Assembly: GCF_005434965.1 (NCBI RefSeq)
Contig: NZ_SKCI01000001.1
Span: 828,952 to 892,951 of the forward strand
DNA from: Marimonas lutisalis
Lineage (GTDB): Bacteria > Pseudomonadota > Alphaproteobacteria > Rhodobacterales > Rhodobacteraceae
Length of the DNA stretch: 64,000 nucleotides
Direction: 5' to 3'
Of the stretch, positions 15,001-19,472 are shown one piece after another (within the stretch, counting starts at the first letter, position 1; each line of letters opens with the position of its first letter). The notes under the pieces were generated by a model. It did not search any database, was not told where the DNA came from, and saw only the letters and a program-made list of their open reading frames with translations. The position numbers and the translations under genes are program-made.

Positions 15001-17573
15001 TGCTGGGTACGCTTGATCCGGACGGCGCGCAGCGCGAGCGGGGTCAGTTGCCGCTGGATACGACGGACCAGTCGCCCGACACCCACTGGCTCTATGAAGA
15101 CCGGGCCTTTGGCGGTGCGGGTCTGGATATCCTGATCGGCAACACCAAGGGTGATCGCCTGATCGACTGGGTGGGTGAATTCAACAGCTTCATCGTACCC
15201 TTCGCACCCTTCGGGATCGCGACGGTCAGCCGTCAGGTGCCGCCGCACCTGTTCGACTTCCTCTACGCTCAGGCGTTCGGGGATGGCGCGGATATCACGC
15301 GGACCAGCGACACCGGCCAGCGCAACCACAACGACCGTTATTCGAATGTGGCCAAGCTCCAAGGCGGTATCTACGGCGAGATCGGCCTCGTGACACAGAA
15401 AGATCACGGTTACTGGCAGGATCAGACCGGCGGACCCACCGATCCGCAGGCGGGCAACGTGCCCGGTGGTCGCCGCGACGTGCTGCGCACGTCGGACTTC
15501 AACAACAACTCGGGTGATATCTTTATCCGTGACAGCGGTCAGATGACGGTGCAGGGCGGGGTGATGACACTGTCGGCAACGAACGACAGCCAGGCTTCGG
15601 CGGTCTATAACCTCGATGAATACCTGCCGGTCTACTATGAAGTCCGTGCGCTTGTCTCGACCGAGAAGCCGACCGGGGGTGCCAAGGCGAATGCCTATAT
15701 CATCTTCGACTACAAGTCGGATATCGACTTCAAGTATGCAGGCATCAACATCTCGAACAACAAGATCGAGATGGGCTATCGCGATGCCACTGGCTATCAC
15801 GAGCTGATCCAGTCGAACAAACCGGTCAAGATCAAGCCGGACCAGTTCTATAGCGTTCTTCTGGCCGTTAACGGGAACAACGTGACACTGCAGATCGACG
15901 GCGTGAACTGGTTCAACCACGATTATGTGCCAGAGCTTGACGAAGATGGTCTGCCAATCTCGCTCAACAGGGGCTTTGTGGGCTTTGCGACGGATGGCGG
16001 TGTTGCTTCGGTCGATAACTTCACCGTGCAGATTCTGCCGCCGGACTGGACGCTGGAGGCCGAAGATGACTTTACCGGCGCCGTGCGGAACGTCCCGATG
16101 GCGGTCGAGACAGGTGACTGGCAGCTGATCAATGGCGAATATGTTGCAGCGCTGGCCGGTGCGGACGCGGCGATCAGCCTTGTCGATCTTGGCGTCGATA
16201 TCAACGCGAGCTCGATCATCGAGGTGGAAACCACAGTGGCACAAGGCGACTTGGGCGGTATCGTCTTCGACTATTACGACGACACCCGCTACAAGTTCGT
16301 CCTCGTGAATGCGGCCAATGACCTGATCTCGGTCGGGCACGTCGACGGCTTGAAAGAAATGGTCATTGACCAGACCTTTAGCGTGTCGCTGAATGCGGCC
16401 GAGGCGCAGCACCTCAAGTTGCGGACATCGGGCGCGTCGATCCAGCTTTACGCAAACGGGTCGCAGATTGGCAGCTACGGGTTCAACTCGGTGCTTGTCG
16501 ATGGTGACTTCGGGCTGGTGACCTTTACCGGGGCCAACTTCGAAGATGTCGCGGTTCGCACCAATGATTCCGCTTTCGAAGTCGAAGAAGGGCTTCGTGC
16601 AACGTCGATGGGCGACGGCGATGTTTCGGTCCTGACCGAAGCTGAGCTGGTCGTTCTGAAGGCAGCGGCCATCGACATCATGGTGGATCGTCTGGGGCTG
16701 ACCCCGGATCAGGAAGCCATGCTGCGGGCGGTCGATGTTACTGTCGCCGATCTGGGCGGCACGCTGCTGGGCCACGCCAACGACGACGGTATAGTCCTGG
16801 ATGCCGACGCAGCGCGTCACGGCTGGTTCGTCGACCTCACGCCGCTCTCGAACGAAGAGTATGTGGCGGATGTCAACGGCCTGCTGCGGGCGCTGCCGGG
16901 GGCTGCAGCCGCCGGTCGGATCGACCTGCTGAGCGTGTTGACCCATGAACTGGATCACATGCTGGGTTCGGTGCACCTGTCCCACGCCGAAGAAGGCGAC
17001 CTGATGGATAGCACGTTGGATCCGGGTCTGCGCCTGTCCTTCCTCGCAAACGATGAAGGCGAACCCGAAGCCGGTACCGATAGCCAAGGCACGCTGATCT
17101 ATGATGATACGCTGGGTCGGTTCGTCACAGACGAAGGCTTGCGCCACATGACTTCGGCGCGGAAACTGGGGCTTGATCTGGGCCAGGGTGACGTGGTTGT
17201 CGAAGTGGCACAGGATCAGGAAACGTCAGGTGTCGTGGCCAATGTCGCCAGCTCGGTCGGACAGGCCGCACGTGAGGGTGAACGCCCACACGACGGCACG
17301 TCACCAAAACCCGGCGAAGGGCTGGTGGCTTGGGGGTGGTCGCATGATAAGGCTCCCGAGCTCCACCTGAGCGAGGGTGCTGCCATCGCTGACGCAGCGC
17401 GGTCACAAGAAGCACCCGGTAGCGTAGCGGGCTTGGCCGACGATGCCGGCGATACCGGCCGGGAGGAGGCTCCACAACCCGATGGAAAAGTCGAAACGCC
17501 CACAGAAGCGGTGGTAAGCTGGAAAGAGCGCAGCGGCCTCTTAACTCGGTTGACAAGCCTATTCCGGAAGTGA
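3..17573 (+). CDS. Giant RTX-repeat surface/secreted protein with C-terminal metzincin-like motif (5' end outside window)
   Basis: The reading frame is open from the window edge, so the true start lies upstream; 5856 residues are visible. No signal or sorting sequence can be judged. The first third is Ser/Thr/Asn/Gly-rich beta-repeat sequence, with modules of about 60-80 residues near 1340-2400 (pattern HxFxxGD...GLxxGxxYYVV). Around 9660-11700 a pattern WxxEGFxEGxxI recurs. RTX-type GGxGxDxhxGG blocks occur near 12100-12230, 12560-12665, 13030-13130, 13230-13320, 13900-14080, 14350-14440 and 14880-15150. Two jelly-roll-like modules follow (about 15490-16030 and 16040-16570). The last domain has HELDHMLGSVH at 16944-16976, matching the metzincin HExxHxxGxxH pattern, then a possible Met-turn (DLMDS). 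The tail is low-complexity and ends in a basic LLTRLTSLFRK. It starts a same-strand cluster of export-like genes. Adhesin, S-layer or exoprotease roles are all possible; function is not shown. Confidence 0.9.
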   Translation, partial: TRAYIGKNGTTSADKIILKADAEHTAEAANLQVGLSGLADVASLTVDVVDNGGAEIRIGAEEGDGSPGTTTVTSNTGKIDLDAVLVSNVSAITGATSIGGLASSVSSDTTATNNAKAIGRIGTGADVQAETTFNLQAKMTGKSDSSATSFSGSFGATVTDADTTSTFAGGVDISTGSGAVNAKDGVTVRGLVNHNGSDYLRVSNGYGAIGSASSTGIAGLATVNSSVIDVHNNSSAELNIGSGMSFTAIDDTDPQNLTYADISVSLRHGNESIGALSSGGFAFGARVSDVEANVYTNGTTTLGYEGDVGDGNAPAANNLNVDAQTLSTTVSTMLSGGGAIFVNLDAGDAFADTAHTMDVTFGGANSTMNLLGNIRSSGNLVTDSDASARTNGGAFASDTGVTTTASANGTVNFTVGATDHVEAGGLIELKAEHGGDGGDVSDGSVISSNDAANTISFGKSDLVTSAPHLLETGATITFNSSDDAGVEEGKDYTVIVTSPTEVQLGSLFGSSDINYLKDEITIQNHAFEPGDRLIYKQGSGNIDGLSDGVTYQVKVIDENTIKLQSDGFTETTDTFTRSQVDAGDDRIGGYTNLNNDDFVTYRLPEPRTFLSEFVDANVTLDNPNTDANEYLATQDFSNSGRIYVPGHGFTNGQAVIYTALNGVNVPGLTSGQTYYVVNGGSKIPGDPEGVGYYSDYNYIRLATTEANTRNIYGDHDADANTPDQLIDDVDFINVSFVNSQNGHQLVGVGEQAIGGLVEGRSYYVVNKNNDGIQLSTTPGGSAINLFLSGNTEAGTHSLVTEGVDLKSGSGSNHSLIFDVENGLSGRFSGIGGAAAFNLPSSADGVVTGSAGGGTGGAFNNKDSKTYAAHHVSTNLTVTGGAHLLANDISILTNSKAGAVGTADGGGGGGISLEGAEGHATAVNISAIDLETDASITALNDLLVDGTITTYVSSEGQTTSGSLLGAGADGKAFSRLYYGIDQEINADLTAGNTLDIFNNVDNFAKANAEAYGGGIFGVSTSVEAKSWIYKASQINTGNSFWNNHSVNKLTNSQYDKYRGAEITAQGSADLLAREVEINSQILQNNSEATTNTTAGAAGGSAVSKSTAEVYSHNEVRLSHSSEITGNEKIVIEAHTDNSTVYAKSKARLYAIGGSTRANSTNTLDNVVKIEGHWEAILRTADLDVNALETSSSNTRDRSPGGGYIGPRHKGGSSSTSQDRDIFWEAHVILLGEPNPVLEIDSDGVITKLTNISFLGVNAGKGVGDTLEAADGSNPQVVIDNIIFDQAGDATFYANGSIGRIWGNEGLIESQRSWNYVTILNDSEFDLVINHIDTIDGSAAVKVKVENIPYDGSNDDNNSSLSADTFGNTFEFALNLFYPKTHVEIRNRDANQTGSDIILLGGIENTLGLTTIENERGSIRADEEHLRVADNPVDKPDVDIPAIFEEALIRTNRIDLDASVDIGNQSSTSGQARKAVVVELIRITHATEPGDTPTESEVSFTADADGDTVIDLTFTDRSLVTAASFATVEIESLTAGDDVDVVINDSRVGDAVSEIDGVTVQTFTPSINLTTPQARSGTYFTYWSPDTGDGQATYDFVGRSLGTTTYQTPGDDTSAEVAMTEVDSTYIFANVRAGDDIDIGHVSTNDTYTGAENRSYRTTDIDFISFNGSTKTWDVDVTPSTSSTTVNFVVYGDVNWSQGSSDDGTEQIWLTTNGFIEATELSGNMLVGHIHSTDDDVTLWSPARILDADGQPTVDVSGVNITMYTGVATGGGTTPGGLSIGSGTTTPSEGGIGEAGDFLEINVDRNDDGGATGNNLDAYDVENVGSHGGIFIDELTGDLRIGQVETNENVALRTVDGSIFDRPENGGEDATDADILGQAVDLDANGAVSSIGEAGNDLEIDSRRNSAGDDSFVGVDLNDALRDVALEASMNIFLTETDGALRLALAHAFYGAIRLTVRESGETDEHLFLVDSGSARFAESNGRNPGDQTDAPRAIDNGMIFAEWGSVTLLVGDNIAVDPNAKIWAGEDITIRGDANWTDGVESASDPDSNMANDFGTTIILRGEIIAGAGVHTGNDFYGNDGYSGGQTGDPAIGHVSADYFAPTHTTWIFGNTGQDLIQFGDEGGAAGGIGEDDPGYIYLGSKTRAYGSNTVPAIGTGTQGRNLSTGDEGEDLFRVYYLQDTATVTTPWQLDMLEGLGQDQAEHTLTLDGQADSDTYEVFVLGSNGEDVRNVLVNALDTGGDNDGVDELHIFAPSKSNDQPDGTDDIFLLRAMQNIHNENVHRPGFVALLHGSVDEYKDIVQNNEDSAESVRVQYDSGINGRLVVEGREGDDQFYSDDVTVITTLDGGAGHDSFQIGQIFGQNRTLDANMLPNDVFPELVATTRGWLSPGSTAPLIAQGGTGNDTFRVYSNQSELRLEGDDNNDLFIIRAFALAATTDFDWDGSGEIDKADLDAGVAVMEALEEIRLDGGLTINASIDELTDADVDGFSIQIDNDWRQDLKDQMAINGASSFNINNDFGINYLDLMLTETTSDDTIVLDEDGVATPQIGLGFSVAQAPDIRAGGGQDEVRYNVNAPVSVDGGTGFDKMVILGTEFADDIVIRADGIFGAGLNVRYSTMEVIEVDGLEGDDEFFVVSTAFGVSYRVIGGLGSDVINVGGDVTEDIVTRELEGATGTVNHLVTSDDVLYNGLVVDGFDYNVARDGEGLVVINEETASDTASPGRTVVGEEANVLDQFADYYEISLAQLPTDTVYVTVSAARSFQEERTLDPITGLPYDLNPDFLTDALGKSIWLSAVDPGGVVTDTDFQREMYINGVKAFVSQNAITFEFNAGNYNTPVGVWVFAPDDDRSEGDRVTVIQHSVISNDTAYDGIDVRNVEVEVRDNDTPGIKVRELDAARNEDGRTVVVEGEGGTELSDLLGLSLSKDPALNESVTVNLVVDDDSDKALRFTNVDSDSRLTLYTTAEKIANSAGRTDGKVLIGYMTFANDGSAGWDDEIIVQVDARNDYIREDLEYGVIEFEDADPNDDYVFPNLRSGFQLIDVEVYDNETSGAVVLEAGGKTLLVPEDSSTPAIEQENDYYDLRLTRQPDENVDVAIVTDGLADVVSIDGVSVSPDGYAVVGGLITTQMYAGQLLFDDDGTNLTLTRGPGADFGSFVDEGFFGAQGDVDGQRIQLAGTAGFDGEYMILSLSDDGLTMTLTAEVGDVAGWSTYETEDVLTISDIAEQGIFEGTVTVGEETDPKAFPGVFLERGLIGAQEGWLADGFLEGMWVRIISDGQADIEAKIQLIRGDNDDKDAKLQVIRATSGGLDVDLTTSYLAGGADVTVVRIAAEATFTDADWYDLKRIELQADEEYVVPPTREGVKIFPVQTHLLSKLRGPLAVEGGPAGADRSLTAGVKLPGETDEFLIAIGAQPPESQQVDVLNIFNDSSLADTSGVLTQTTLTGFGMAKDLVFENVVGPLHGEAAEVEGATDIVVPGGISFGKVNYGAASVGTDGAQSTIEVVNIMLGQGNDYMDVNGTLDPAPFVSAQNEFDFFDIGSDPDEEDAWGAYYTVRSDILDWKAEGFLPGQTVTVDGFPNVQFTVVEVGDAVYRDGNGLTVDDGMGNLLRDPNDNSVLVLELAAGSVTSSLISAFDEEVRLVAIDALVLDFYTYGVEETAEGAILSGVDWEAEGFLEGHLINIGGEDGSFDEAVQYRVLSISETSSMEILGDPIADATSVSSNIWVQGPHGALTVLHGGGNLPVDTVGDLSIQPIPDFDGDENGDSALLRQDGRGWVENGYKEGDIIQLDDEEFTRTVLGFGDATDYGYVAPEDAAASWGEGAILILSGDSVADDLLDIHKSIPLRTEVTTTVELLNDQLTNLDGDWSDFSVGDILFIEGIPGGFEIVAKDTNVITLGGAAIHKCVIEPGSEITVYSIDVTRDAGLGGMVGGDHFVVGLAEGADPETSVLAGSHSPLVIYGDTSQDGVWYSGHPGDRLGQEFGPKPFNPFPHLPDEENEDDEWVFPLANPYVYAGHDIIDASALFTQRPVQSVGLTAYGGAGNDLIIGSQAGDHLAGGSGDDTIIGHDGSDHIYGDSGFNVNIITRALDVATIDNSPAPTVDPTLGSSDQTFKPIKVQAPMRDDMVAGQDVIYGDTITGDDEITPNIIFGDHGEILMWVDDPNLPPNLLQRIETTDLTLVLEINSKEFQNGADDTIFGGAIEDILIGGAGNDMIDGRGDDDLMFGDNVFLKRRAAPATPLLGGDVTSLRFQALAGTLMYSRTDRNSSFYMGEYAGTGGDLLTTAEFAYDETGINSLGEDNAGRLMTNGVAYTYRDPEGVDWWAEYEIEYAIFHNFAVEYGDAGQNSFGNDYMAGGAGNDQIFGQMGHDWIQGDGSIDSAVANGDHVGAARVPNLDDPIVKDPLGPLNVVASFEALTDGQDYIEGGGGRDVVFGGLGQDDIVGGASHFFNLDARDDLDVILTDLGLTDLEKGMVLNNGSFFRPDSDDWLFGGAGTQISRNNGFAPDANPIYEDGELVQVGDDVLTTDIELQPSEIAEAYASKHGRDSDAIVGDNGDIIRVVGVQGNDVNPDIDLNNPLYVEFNYDNYGGEKIVVRGIRLIDYTPGGPDFDDSRFHTEQPGAYQMWSETCDPTDGFWSMDIGGHDEVHGETGDDFIYLGGGWDRAFGDADDDDIIGGWGHDWISGGTGMDGILGDDGRIFTSRNSDAENLVSPGGDKLNESLSGVLSLLGRDQDTRTSQGNVLNELIRTPGNVQVELINVEGELKKQVDLTPFELTGHNWVVDDPLLANPKYADDVIFGGLGVDWLHGGAGDDAISGAEALDDSYAPRFNQLSDENGNPLVDENGDPVIGLVGLYKSDFSSPYNPVDILKFGDDTDPWNNPTPVRQRLGEFFLYDEYDPRRVILFDTEDPNLVWKGDAYDPDGKFQKGQLLQYFLNHNDDEGVSQLGYVAFKPDGRTPDPDVAPELRNSDGDDMIFGDLGNDWLTGGTGRDRMYGGFGNDLLQADDVLGTLDPDGAQRERGQLPLDTTDQSPDTHWLYEDRAFGGAGLDILIGNTKGDRLIDWVGEFNSFIVPFAPFGIATVSRQVPPHLFDFLYAQAFGDGADITRTSDTGQRNHNDRYSNVAKLQGGIYGEIGLVTQKDHGYWQDQTGGPTDPQAGNVPGGRRDVLRTSDFNNNSGDIFIRDSGQMTVQGGVMTLSATNDSQASAVYNLDEYLPVYYEVRALVSTEKPTGGAKANAYIIFDYKSDIDFKYAGINISNNKIEMGYRDATGYHELIQSNKPVKIKPDQFYSVLLAVNGNNVTLQIDGVNWFNHDYVPELDEDGLPISLNRGFVGFATDGGVASVDNFTVQILPPDWTLEAEDDFTGAVRNVPMAVETGDWQLINGEYVAALAGADAAISLVDLGVDINASSIIEVETTVAQGDLGGIVFDYYDDTRYKFVLVNAANDLISVGHVDGLKEMVIDQTFSVSLNAAEAQHLKLRTSGASIQLYANGSQIGSYGFNSVLVDGDFGLVTFTGANFEDVAVRTNDSAFEVEEGLRATSMGDGDVSVLTEAELVVLKAAAIDIMVDRLGLTPDQEAMLRAVDVTVADLGGTLLGHANDDGIVLDADAARHGWFVDLTPLSNEEYVADVNGLLRALPGAAAAGRIDLLSVLTHELDHMLGSVHLSHAEEGDLMDSTLDPGLRLSFLANDEGEPEAGTDSQGTLIYDDTLGRFVTDEGLRHMTSARKLGLDLGQGDVVVEVAQDQETSGVVANVASSVGQAAREGERPHDGTSPKPGEGLVAWGWSHDKAPELHLSEGAAIADAARSQEAPGSVAGLADDAGDTGREEAPQPDGKVETPTEAVVSWKERSGLLTRLTSLFRK

Positions 17574-17603
17574 TGCGAATGGATCGAAGGGATTGACCAG
17601 ACT

Positions 17604-19469
17604 ATGACTACTGACAATCCGGCCGATCCATTGGCCAAACGGGAAGCGGCGACCGGGCAGATCAGTTATGCGATCTTTGACCAGGCGCTGTGGAACCAGT
17701 TTTCTGGTGCAGAATCTATTGAAGCTTTTCTAGAAAGCTGGTTGGCTCTTTTGTGCCGCAATCTCAGTGGTGCTACGGCTGCGGTAGTCCTTTTAGGCGA
17801 TCCGGACACTGGACCTTTTGTCCCGGTCGCCCAATGGCCCGATGAAAATGCGGTTGGGCAGGGGCTGATGGCCGCCACGGAAAACGCGCTTGGCAAACGC
17901 CAGCCGGTCCTCACGAAATCAGGTGATCATCACGATATCTGCCTGCCCTTCCTTGTCGATGATCAGCTTTACGGTGCCGTGTCGGTTACTGTCGGAGCCG
18001 ACAAAATGGCTCCCGGCGAGGTGATCCGTCACCTGCGCTGGGGGGCCGGTTGGATCGAGGTGCTGCTGCGCCGCGACCAGAGCCGGTCGTTCGAAAAGCT
18101 GCAGGCTCGCACTGCTACTGCGCTTGGAATGCTGGCCACGGTGCTAGAACAGAAACGCTTTCATAGTGCGGCTAGCGCTCTGGTCACAGAACTCGCCCGA
18201 AAGCTCGGCTGCGATCCAGTAAGCCTGGGCATACTCAAACGCAATGGCGCCAAGGTGATTGCGGTTAGTCATGTAGCGGGATTTGGTAAGAGGATGAGCG
18301 TGCTGCGCGACGTTCGCGCGGCCATGAACGAAGCCGTCGATCAGGAAGAAGTCATACTGTATCCGCCCAACCCCGGCTGGGATTACAGGGTCACGCTAGC
18401 GCACGAAGAGATCGTGCGAAGCCACAAGGCCGACGGTGTTCTGACGGTGCCCATTCAGCATCAAGGAGAAATAGTAGGCGCGGTGACGCTAGAAAAGGCC
18501 GGCAATGCGGGTTTTGATGACGACACAGTCGAACTGGTCGATGCCATCGCCACCGTGGTCGGGCCTGTTTTGGAAGAGAAGCGTCGCAACGATCGGATGC
18601 TGATTGTTAAGGTTTTCGAGGTGTTCGGCAGCCAGCTGAAACGTCTTCTCGGACCAAGCCATTTAGGCCGTAAGCTCGCCACACTGATCTTTGCTGGCAT
18701 GGTCTGGTATTTCGCGACTGCGACTACGACCTTTAACGTGACCGCACCTGCTCAGTTGCAGGGCACAGTGCAGCGGACGGTCGTCGCGCCGTTTAACGGT
18801 TATTTGGCCGACGGAGCAGTTCAGGCCGGCGCTATTGTGCGGCAGGGTCAGGTGTTAGCGCGGCTCGACGATCAGGACCTCGCGCTGGAACGGTTGAGGT
18901 TGACCACCTCACGCGGGCAGCGACAAGCGGAATACGCCCGGGCGCTGGCTGCTCGTGAACGAGCCGAGGCGAATATCATCGAAAGCCAGATCCGTCAGAT
19001 CGATAGCCAGATCGCGTTGGTCGACGAACAGATCGCTAGAACAGAAATTCGCGCGCCCTTTGACGGCGTCGTTGTATCGGGCGACCTGAGCCAGAAGATC
19101 GGAGCCACGGTAGAACGAGGGCAGGAACTGTTCAAAATTGCGCCGCTAGACGGCTGGCGCGTGGTTCTCGAAGTCGATGAAACCGACCTAGCCGAAATTA
19201 CTCCGGGGCAGAGTGGCCAGCTACGCGTAGCCTCCTTGCCCGACCTGCCGCTTAATTACACTATAGAACATATCACGCCAATTTCGGATCAGCGTGAAGG
19301 GCGCAACTTCTTCAGGGTCGATGCAGTGTTGGAAGACGCTGACCCGCGCCTGCGCCCATCGATGGAAGGTATTGCCCGCACGCAGATCGATGAACGCCTA
19401 CTGATTGCAGTCTGGACGCGGCCGCTGGTCAATTGGGCCAAGCTTTTGTTCTGGCGGTGGAAACCCTGA
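17604..19469 (+). CDS. GAF-domain and HlyD-type membrane fusion protein
   Basis: A 621-residue protein that starts 30 bases after the giant protein, with AAGG upstream of the ATG. Residues about 25-160 and 175-335 look like two GAF-type sensor domains. One membrane span follows (about 358-372, LATLIFAGMVWYFATAT). Residues about 380-600 form a HlyD-type adaptor: a split biotinyl-lipoyl half (VVAPFNGYLADGAVQAGAIV), a short helical hairpin, the second lipoyl half (IRAPFDGVVVSG) and a beta-barrel. The expected layout is cytoplasmic sensor, one span, periplasmic adaptor. HlyD proteins normally bridge an inner-membrane pump and an outer-membrane channel; a GAF-HlyD fusion suggests that export is gated by a cytoplasmic ligand. 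The C-terminus ends in an aromatic and basic amphipathic stretch (LLFWRWKP), which may touch the membrane. Ligand and partners are unknown. Confidence 0.88.
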   Translation: MTTDNPADPLAKREAATGQISYAIFDQALWNQFSGAESIEAFLESWLALLCRNLSGATAAVVLLGDPDTGPFVPVAQWPDENAVGQGLMAATENALGKRQPVLTKSGDHHDICLPFLVDDQLYGAVSVTVGADKMAPGEVIRHLRWGAGWIEVLLRRDQSRSFEKLQARTATALGMLATVLEQKRFHSAASALVTELARKLGCDPVSLGILKRNGAKVIAVSHVAGFGKRMSVLRDVRAAMNEAVDQEEVILYPPNPGWDYRVTLAHEEIVRSHKADGVLTVPIQHQGEIVGAVTLEKAGNAGFDDDTVELVDAIATVVGPVLEEKRRNDRMLIVKVFEVFGSQLKRLLGPSHLGRKLATLIFAGMVWYFATATTTFNVTAPAQLQGTVQRTVVAPFNGYLADGAVQAGAIVRQGQVLARLDDQDLALERLRLTTSRGQRQAEYARALAARERAEANIIESQIRQIDSQIALVDEQIARTEIRAPFDGVVVSGDLSQKIGATVERGQELFKIAPLDGWRVVLEVDETDLAEITPGQSGQLRVASLPDLPLNYTIEHITPISDQREGRNFFRVDAVLEDADPRLRPSMEGIARTQIDERLLIAVWTRPLVNWAKLLFWRWKP

Positions 19470-19472
19470 TCC

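Noticed and set aside
12100-15150. CRISPR-like or tandem DNA repeats
   Set aside because: The similarity is at protein level (RTX Gly/Asp nonapeptides); DNA copies are not identical and spacing is irregular.
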